A stretch of DNA of 64,000 bases from Lentzea cavernae. GTDB lineage: Bacteria; Actinomycetota; Actinomycetes; Mycobacteriales; Pseudonocardiaceae. Each line of letters begins with the position of its first letter. Position 1 is the stretch's first letter. The DNA lies in the NCBI RefSeq assembly GCF_014653695.1, contig NZ_BNAR01000017.1:62001-126000 (forward strand), read 5' to 3'. A model generated the notes under the pieces. The model saw only the letters and a list, made by a program, of their open reading frames with translations, did no database searches and was not told the origin of the DNA. Shown here piece by piece: positions 58,448 to 64,000 of the stretch. A program made the translations under genes and the position numbers.

Positions 58448-59086
58448 TCAAGCAGTCCTCAACACCCCACCCCGAGCCTCCCAATACCTCCGAACCAACG
58501 CCTCCACCACCAACGGATGCGCCCCCACAGGCTCAGCCACAACCTCCGCCCCGCACCGTTCCACAACCCCCTGAAACACCCCAGGCGCCAACAACCAGGA
58601 AGCAACCGCCACCCGCCCCCGAATCCCAGCCACCACCTCCCCCACCCGAGGCGAAGCAGTAGCCACGAACCCGACCCCAACAGCCCCCACCAACTCAGCC
58701 GCCCGCCGAACAGTCGCCAGCGCCCGAGCATCAGAAGATCCCGCCGCGGCAAGCACGACTGCATCACCGCGGCGGACACCTGCCTCCCGCAACCGATCCC
58801 GGACAGCGGGCACCGCGTCCAGCCCCAGGGGCGGCGTCAGCACCACACCATCTCGCCCCCCGATCTGCGCGGGAATGTCCACCCGAACGTGATACCCGGC
58901 AGCCAGGAACACCGGCACCACGACACAAGGCCCGTCTACAACAGACCGAACGTCAGGCTGCACCACATCGGCATAACCAACAACCACCGGTACATCCACA
59001 AAGGACTGAACCGCAGCAGCGATCGAAGAACACACAGCAAGCCCACGAGGATCACGCGTCCCGTGGAACGCCAGCACCAGCTTCAT
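58448..59086 (-). CDS. cbiX: sirohydrochlorin chelatase CbiX-type
   Basis: Protein of 212 residues that should insert iron (or cobalt) into sirohydrochlorin, giving siroheme for the nitrite reductase in the same operon. The N-terminal LAFHGTRDPRG (about residues 4-14) holds the metal-binding histidine, and a second block, VVPVFLAAGYHVRVDIP (about 70-86), another. It has two CbiX half-domains. ATG 59086 overlaps the nnaR stop by 4 bp. Last gene of the operon. Confidence 0.88.
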   Translation of the reverse strand: MKLVLAFHGTRDPRGLAVCSSIAAAVQSFVDVPVVVGYADVVQPDVRSVVDGPCVVVPVFLAAGYHVRVDIPAQIGGRDGVVLTPPLGLDAVPAVRDRLREAGVRRGDAVVLAAAGSSDARALATVRRAAELVGAVGVGFVATASPRVGEVVAGIRGRVAVASWLLAPGVFQGVVERCGAEVVAEPVGAHPLVVEALVRRYWEARGGVLRTA

Positions 59087-60174
59087 GCGGGCTCCATGGC
59101 CAGCCGGTACCCGCGCTTCACCACGGTGCACACCATCTGCGGCGACCCGAGAGCGGTCCGCAACCGCCCGATCGCCGTCTCGACCGCGTGCTCCTCCCCA
59201 CCGGAAGGCAAGGCGGCCAACAGGTCCTGCCGGGACACCACACGCCCACGAGCAGCCACCAGAGTCCGCAAAACAGCCATCGGAGCGGGCGCAACGGGCC
59301 GGAGCTCACCGTCGATCACCACGGCCTGAGCTCGCATCTCCATGTCACGGGAAGCGATCCGCAACCGCAACGCCCGGGAAGGCAACTCCAAAGCCAACTC
59401 CCGCACCATCGACCCGATCCGCGACCGGGCAGGCTGCACCACAGGAATCCCGGCGGCCACCAACGGTCCGGCGGTGATCGCCCCGACCCCGACCACCAGC
59501 ACGTCCCGCCGCAGAGCAGCGACCAAGGCACCAAAATCCGGCGCCGTCCGCAACACCGACGAAGCCGCGGGCGCCGAGGTGAACGTCAAGGCGTCCACCT
59601 GCCCGGCCACCACGGCGTCGATCAACCGCTGCAACGGCCCGAGATCAGCTGGCGGCTCCCACCGGTAGACAGGAATCTCGACAACGCAAGCCCCAGCAGC
59701 CGCAAGGGTGTTCACGAAGTCCGGCAACGGCTCACCGTGCAGCTGAACGGCGACCCGCTTGCCAGCAACACCCATCCGCAGCAGGTACTGCAGCAACTCG
59801 GCGTTCGACTCCGACGAAGGCGACCAGGTCTCGGTCAGCCCGGCCGCCCGCACCGCACCCTTCGCCTTGGGCCCGCGCGGCAGCACCACGGCGCCCTCCA
59901 GCGCGCGGTGCAACCGCGAAGCCAGCCCCCACCCCTCGGCGGCCTCGAACCAGCCGCGAAACCCAATGGCCGTCGTGGCCACCACGACGTCGACGGGGGA
60001 CGAGACGAGTTCCAGCGTCGCGGCGTGCAGGGTCGCGTCGTCGGGCAGGGGGACGATGCGCAGGGCGGGGCCGTGCAGCACCGCGGCGCCCTTGCGTTCC
60101 AGCAGGGCGATGAGCTCGTCGGCGCGGCGGGCCGCGGTGACGCCGATGGTGAAGCCCGCCAGCGGTCCCGTCAC
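59083..60174 (-). CDS. nnaR: NnaR-type regulator: HemD-like domain fused to an OmpR winged helix
   Basis: Protein of 363 residues. Residues 1 to about 255 are uroporphyrinogen-III synthase-like (FTIGVTAARRADEL, then ALTFTSAPAASSVL), and the C-terminus is a Trans_reg_C winged helix (VVSRQDLLAALPSGG...VCTVVKRGYRL). In Streptomyces and mycobacteria this architecture is NnaR, a co-activator with GlnR of nitrate/nitrite genes. GTG 60174 overlaps the nirD stop by 4 bp (GTGA). Whether it keeps synthase activity is unknown. Confidence 0.85.
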   Translation of the reverse strand: MTGPLAGFTIGVTAARRADELIALLERKGAAVLHGPALRIVPLPDDATLHAATLELVSSPVDVVVATTAIGFRGWFEAAEGWGLASRLHRALEGAVVLPRGPKAKGAVRAAGLTETWSPSSESNAELLQYLLRMGVAGKRVAVQLHGEPLPDFVNTLAAAGACVVEIPVYRWEPPADLGPLQRLIDAVVAGQVDALTFTSAPAASSVLRTAPDFGALVAALRRDVLVVGVGAITAGPLVAAGIPVVQPARSRIGSMVRELALELPSRALRLRIASRDMEMRAQAVVIDGELRPVAPAPMAVLRTLVAARGRVVSRQDLLAALPSGGEEHAVETAIGRLRTALGSPQMVCTVVKRGYRLAMEPA

Positions 60175-60482
60175 GTCAGCTCCACGACACCGTCGCGCAC
60201 GCGCACACCATGCACGGTGACGGAGACGTCCGGCTGGTCCAGGCACTTGCCGGTCGCCAGTTCGAACGCCTGCTTGTAGACCGGTGACACCACGACGGGA
60301 ACACCGCCGCGGTCGCCCACGATGCCGCGGGACAGCACGGCGGCGCCGCTGAAGGGGTCGATGTTGTCCAGGGCGTGCAGGGCGCCGTCCGCGGTCAGGA
60401 ACACCGCCACCTGCGAGCCGTCGGGCAGCAACGCGGCGACGCCCTGTTCGGGACGCAGCACGTCGAAGTCGCAGACGATCAC
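60171..60482 (-). CDS. nirD: assimilatory nitrite reductase small subunit NirD
   Basis: Protein of 103 residues with a Rieske-like fold (GSQVAVFLTADGALHALDNI, then SPVYKQAFELATGKCLDQP), lacking the usual Rieske cysteine/histidine pair as in other NirD proteins. Partner of NirB. GTG 60482 overlaps the nirB stop (GTGA). Confidence 0.9.
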   Translation of the reverse strand: MIVCDFDVLRPEQGVAALLPDGSQVAVFLTADGALHALDNIDPFSGAAVLSRGIVGDRGGVPVVVSPVYKQAFELATGKCLDQPDVSVTVHGVRVRDGVVELT

Positions 60483-62935
60483 CTGACTACCTCCGGGATG
60501 CCCAGGGAGACGGGGACGCGCTGACCGCGTTCCGCGCGGAACGAGATCGTGGGGTCGGGGACGCCCGGCGCGTTGACGAACGAGGTGAAGCGCGCCAGCT
60601 TCTCCGGGTCCTCCAGCACACCGCGCCACTCGTCGGCGTAGTCGGAGACGTGCGACGCCATCGCGGCCTCCAGGTCGGCGCAGATGCCGAGCTTGTCGTC
60701 CACGACGACCTCGCGCAGGTGGTCGAGGCCTCCGTCGAGCCCTTCCAGCCACGCCGCGGTGCGCTGCAGGCGGTCGGCGGTGCGGATGTAGAACATCAGG
60801 AACCGGTCGATCACGCGGATCAGCGTCTCGGTGTCCACATCGGACACGAGCAGGTCGGCGTGCCGGGGTGTGAAGCCGCCGTTGCCGGCCACGTACAGGT
60901 TCCAGCCGTTCTCGGTGGCGATGACGCCGAAGTCCTTGCTGCGCGCCTCGGCGCACTCCCGCGCGCACCCGGACACGGCCGACTTGAGCTTGTGCGGCGA
61001 CCGCAGACCCCGGTAGCGCAGCTCCAGCTCGATCGCCAGGCCGACGGAGTCCTGCACGCCGTAACGGCACCAGGTCGTGCCGACGCAGGACTTCACCGTG
61101 CGCAACGACTTGCCGTAGGCGTGCCCGGACTCGAACCCGGCGTCGACCAGGCGGCGCCAGATCTCCGGCAACTGGTCGACGGTCGCGCCGAACAGGTCGA
61201 TGCGCTGACCACCGGTGATCTTGGTGTAAAGCCCGTAGTCGCGGGCCACCTCGCCGATGACGATCAGCTTCTCCGGCGTGATCTCCCCGCCGGGGATGCG
61301 CGGCACGACCGAGTAGGTGCCGTTGCGCTGCAGGTTCGCCAGGAACTTGTCGTTGGTGTCCTGCAACGACACCTGCGCCTCGCCGAGGATGTGCCCGTTG
61401 CCGAGCGACGCGAGGATCGAGGCCACCGCGGGCTTGCAGATGTCGCACCCGCGTCCGGTGCCGTGCTTCGAGACCAGGTCCGAGAACGTCGTGATGCGCG
61501 TCGCCTGGACGATCTCGAACAGCTCCGCACGGGAGTGCGTGAAGTGCTCGCACAGCGCCTTGGACTGCTCGACACCGCACTCCGTCAGCAGCTTCTTCAG
61601 CATCGGCACGCACGAACCACAACCGGTGCCGGCCTTCGTGCACGCCTTGAGCTCGGCCACGTCGCACGCCACACCGGACTGGATGGCGTCCGTGATCGTC
61701 TGCTTGGTCACCGCGAGACACGAGCAGACCTGCGCGTCGGCAGGCATCTCCACGTCCACGGCACCGCCGGGCTGCAGCAGTGCGGCCGGAACCTCCTTGC
61801 CCACCAACGGCCGCAACGACAGGTAGGAGGAGGCGTCGCCGACGAGCACGCCGCCCAGCAGGATCCGGGCGTCGTCCGAGACCACGAGCTTGCTGTAGGT
61901 CCCGGCGACCGCGTTGTTCACGACGACTTCCAGTGCGCCTTCAGTGACAGCGTGCGCGTCGCCGAACGACGCCACGTCGACCCCGAGCAGCTTCAGCTTC
62001 GTGGACACGTCGGCGCCGGGGAACACCCGCGCACCACCGGAGAGCTGGTCCGCGACCACCTCGGCCATCGAGTAACCGGGAGCGACGAGCCCGTAGGTCA
62101 CGCCCTCGACCGCCGCGCACTCGCCGATCGCGAACACGTGCGGGTCGGACGTCCGGCAGGCCGCGTCGACCAGGTAACCCCCGCGGGGCCCCAGCTCCAG
62201 GCCCAGGTCGAGGTCGGTGCGCGGCCGGATGCCGGCGCTGAACACCACCACGTCCAGGTCGAGCTCGAGACCGGAGGCGAGCTTGGCGATCAACCGCGTC
62301 CCGTCGCGTTCGATCGAGGAGGCGGAGGTGCCGGTGTGCACGGTCAGGTCGAGCTTCTCGACCAGCCGCTTCAACAGGCCGGCGCCGCCGTCGTCCACCT
62401 GGATCGGCATCAGCCGCGGCGCCAGCTCCACGACGTGCGGCGACACCCCCATGCCGCGCAACGCGTTGGCGGCCTCCAGTCCGAGCAGGCCGCCGCCGAG
62501 CACCATCCCGGACTTGCGGCCCGGCCGGTCGGCCGCCTCGACCGTCGCCCGGATGTCGTCCAGGTCGTCGATCGTGCGGTAGACGTGGCAACCGGGCAGG
62601 TCGCGGCCCGGCACCGGCGGCACGAACGGCACCGAGCCCGTCGCCAGCACCAGAGCGTCGTAGGAGATCTCGACACCGGAGGCGCCGACCACGACCCGGC
62701 GGTCGCGGTCTACCGAGACGACCTTCTCGCCGAGGCGGAGCTCACACCCGCTCAGCGCGGGCAGTTCCAGGTCGGCGGAGCTCCAGGTGTCCACATAGGA
62801 CGAGAGTGCGACCCGGTCGTACGCGGGGCGGGATTCCTCGCCGAACACGACGATCCTCCACCCGGAGTCGCGCAGGAGGTCGGTGAGCCGGTGGCCGACC
62901 ATGCCGTGGCCGATCACGACCAGGGTTCGAGTCAT
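60479..62935 (-). CDS. nirB: assimilatory nitrite reductase large subunit NirB
   Basis: Protein of 818 residues that reduces nitrite to ammonium with NAD(P)H. It has an N-terminal FAD/NAD(P) domain (VVIGHGMVGHRL, about residues 5-16), a BFD-like 2Fe-2S region (CSCLAVTKQTI and CKAGTGCGSC, about 405-450), and the siroheme/4Fe-4S half with CVGTTWC (about 615) and SGCARECAEA (about 652). ATG 62935 follows a strong AAGGAGGGA site (62949-62941). Second gene of the operon. Confidence 0.95.
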   Translation of the reverse strand: MTRTLVVIGHGMVGHRLTDLLRDSGWRIVVFGEESRPAYDRVALSSYVDTWSSADLELPALSGCELRLGEKVVSVDRDRRVVVGASGVEISYDALVLATGSVPFVPPVPGRDLPGCHVYRTIDDLDDIRATVEAADRPGRKSGMVLGGGLLGLEAANALRGMGVSPHVVELAPRLMPIQVDDGGAGLLKRLVEKLDLTVHTGTSASSIERDGTRLIAKLASGLELDLDVVVFSAGIRPRTDLDLGLELGPRGGYLVDAACRTSDPHVFAIGECAAVEGVTYGLVAPGYSMAEVVADQLSGGARVFPGADVSTKLKLLGVDVASFGDAHAVTEGALEVVVNNAVAGTYSKLVVSDDARILLGGVLVGDASSYLSLRPLVGKEVPAALLQPGGAVDVEMPADAQVCSCLAVTKQTITDAIQSGVACDVAELKACTKAGTGCGSCVPMLKKLLTECGVEQSKALCEHFTHSRAELFEIVQATRITTFSDLVSKHGTGRGCDICKPAVASILASLGNGHILGEAQVSLQDTNDKFLANLQRNGTYSVVPRIPGGEITPEKLIVIGEVARDYGLYTKITGGQRIDLFGATVDQLPEIWRRLVDAGFESGHAYGKSLRTVKSCVGTTWCRYGVQDSVGLAIELELRYRGLRSPHKLKSAVSGCARECAEARSKDFGVIATENGWNLYVAGNGGFTPRHADLLVSDVDTETLIRVIDRFLMFYIRTADRLQRTAAWLEGLDGGLDHLREVVVDDKLGICADLEAAMASHVSDYADEWRGVLEDPEKLARFTSFVNAPGVPDPTISFRAERGQRVPVSLGIPEVVR

Positions 62936-62949
62936 CGGAGTCCCTCCTT

Positions 62950-62973
62950 CCGCCCGGAATCGTCACCGGGCGG
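62950..62973 (-). promoter_or_regulatory. hairpin just before the nirB ribosome binding site
   Basis: CCGCCCGG (62950-62957) and CCGGGCGG (62966-62973) form a perfect 8 bp stem with an 8 nt loop, ending beside the Shine-Dalgarno site in the narK-nirB gap. Confidence 0.5.
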
Positions 62974-63008
62974 TGTGTCGTGCCAAGGTCAGCTGTGTGT
63001 CCGCGCTG

Positions 63009-64000
63009 TTAAACGCCCGCGTAGGCCAGTGACGGCCGCGCCGCGAAGACGGTGCGCCGCAGGTAGAACCACCAGGTCGTGACCAGGCACAGCCCGTAGA
63101 ACACGAGGATCGCGGTCAGCGCGGGGGTCAGGGTCTTCGAGCCCTCCAGCGAGAACTTGAAGACCAGGTTCACCAGCACGCCACCGGCCGCGCCGATCGC
63201 GCCCGCGATGCCGACCACGGCGGCGGCCTGGCGCTTGGCGGACTTGTCGTCGTCGGACTGCGTGCGGAAGATCGCCGGGATCATCCGGTACGTCGAGCCG
63301 TTGCCCACACCCGCCAGCACGAACAACGCGATGAACGAACCGAAGAACAGCGCGAAGTTCCGCGAGTCCACGCTCACGATCACACCGACGGTGCCCACGG
63401 CGAGCCCGAGGAACGTCCAGAGCGTCACCTTCGCGCCCCCGACCCGGTCGGCCAGCCACCCGCCGAACGGACGGGCCACCGAGCCGATCAGCGCGCCGAG
63501 GAACGCGAGCGCCACCCATCCCTTGTGGTCCACGAAGCTCAGCTTGATCAGCGACGGGAACGCGAACGAGTACCCGATGAACGACCCGAACGTGCCGATG
63601 TACAGGAACGACATCACCCACGTGTGCCGGTTGGACAGAGCCAGCCGGTACGACTGCCCGTCCGGTTTGGCCTGTGTGAGGCTGTTCATGAAGAACCACG
63701 CGAAAGCCGTGGCCACCACGATGAACGGCATCCAGATCACCGCCGCGTAGGCCAGGTTGATGCCGGTGCCCCACGAGATCACGAACGGCACGACGAGCTG
63801 CGTGATCGCGACGCCGAGGTTGCCGCCGGCGGCGTTCATCCCGAGCGCCAGGCCCTTCTTGCCCTCCGGGTAGAAGAACGAGATGTTCGCCATCGACGAC
63901 GAGAAGTTGCCGCCGCCCAGGCCCATCGCGGCCGAGGTGAGCAGGAAGAACCAGTACGGCGTGCCCGGCGTCGAGACGGCGTAGGCGAGCATCGTGCACG
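63009..64000 (-). CDS. narK: nitrate/nitrite MFS transporter NarK (5' end outside the window)
   Basis: Membrane transporter, partial: about 330 C-terminal residues are visible, with roughly nine membrane segments. A nitrate-signature-like run, AMGLGGGNFSSSMANIS, lies near the window edge and ALGMNAAGGNLG a little further on, both typical of NarK/NasA. The frame is open to the end of the window. First visible gene of the narK-nirB-nirD-nnaR-cbiX operon. Confidence 0.9.
   Translation of the reverse strand, partial: CTMLAYAVSTPGTPYWFFLLTSAAMGLGGGNFSSSMANISFFYPEGKKGLALGMNAAGGNLGVAITQLVVPFVISWGTGINLAYAAVIWMPFIVVATAFAWFFMNSLTQAKPDGQSYRLALSNRHTWVMSFLYIGTFGSFIGYSFAFPSLIKLSFVDHKGWVALAFLGALIGSVARPFGGWLADRVGGAKVTLWTFLGLAVGTVGVIVSVDSRNFALFFGSFIALFVLAGVGNGSTYRMIPAIFRTQSDDDKSAKRQAAAVVGIAGAIGAAGGVLVNLVFKFSLEGSKTLTPALTAILVFYGLCLVTTWWFYLRRTVFAARPSLAYAGV

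Noticed and set aside
1..64000. CRISPR arrays, rRNA genes and insertion-sequence transposases
   Set aside because: No regularly spaced repeat array, rRNA sequence or transposase motif was seen anywhere in the window.

Overview
This 64 kb window is chromosomal DNA of a high-GC filamentous actinomycete, most likely of the Pseudonocardiaceae (Lentzea/Saccharothrix/Actinosynnema type). That placement is an inference from the GC-rich codon use, the AdnAB helicase-nuclease pair, DUF574 methyltransferases, a DasR-type box before a chitinase, an NnaR-type HemD/winged-helix regulator, and several genes that look leaderless (a TANNNT -10 box 6-8 nt before a GTG). Layout, 1-10.2 kb: cobD (cobalamin) lies divergent to a type II Wadjet anti-plasmid system. 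jetA, jetB and jetC overlap by 4 bp at each junction, but jetD is cut off from them by an oppositely oriented tetR plus mycothiol-type DinB-like gene pair, and its toprim motifs look eroded. 10.1-26.3 kb is ordinary chromosome: a MarR/NAD(P)-binding oxidoreductase pair with a clear operator, nudC with two M16 peptidase subunits, a DUF2207 membrane protein, three tandem membrane-anchored HExxH zinc peptidases, a two-component system beside a secreted DUF5666 protein, a small secreted ricin-type lectin, and a second MarR/oxidoreductase pair. 26.35-34.5 kb is an integrated mobile element of about 8.2 kb. It is bounded by a 16 bp direct repeat and sits in the 3' end of a potassium-channel gene. 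The displaced original 3' end of that gene is still readable at the far side, and the element supplies a replacement C-terminus. It encodes a tyrosine integrase, two excisionase-like proteins, a DUF3987 replication-type protein, a GntR repressor, an XRE-Nudix-like cargo protein and two small unknown proteins. It also carries unusual non-coding DNA: paired arm-type repeats at both ends, a CTAG cluster, CAGGGAR iterons, two structured 138 bp inverted copies and a cloverleaf-like inverted repeat. No transfer gene is visible. 34.5-46.5 kb: the channel gene, an M20 dipeptidase, a DoxX protein, an unknown protein, a 0.74 kb non-coding stretch with degenerate repeats, adnB-adnA, and a secreted GH18-type chitinase. 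46.5-57.7 kb: a four-gene cassette present twice in tandem. Each copy has a GGDEF/EAL-type protein and a DUF574 methyltransferase on the minus strand, divergent from a cytochrome P450 and a secreted alpha/beta hydrolase on the plus strand. Promoter motifs are conserved at matching places in both copies. This is the strongest candidate for an undescribed system. 57.7-64 kb: an alkyltransferase-like DNA-repair protein, a 128 bp inverted-repeat element, and the nitrate/nitrite assimilation operon narK-nirB-nirD-nnaR-cbiX, read right to left and leaving the window at narK. No rRNA gene, CRISPR array or intact tRNA gene was seen.
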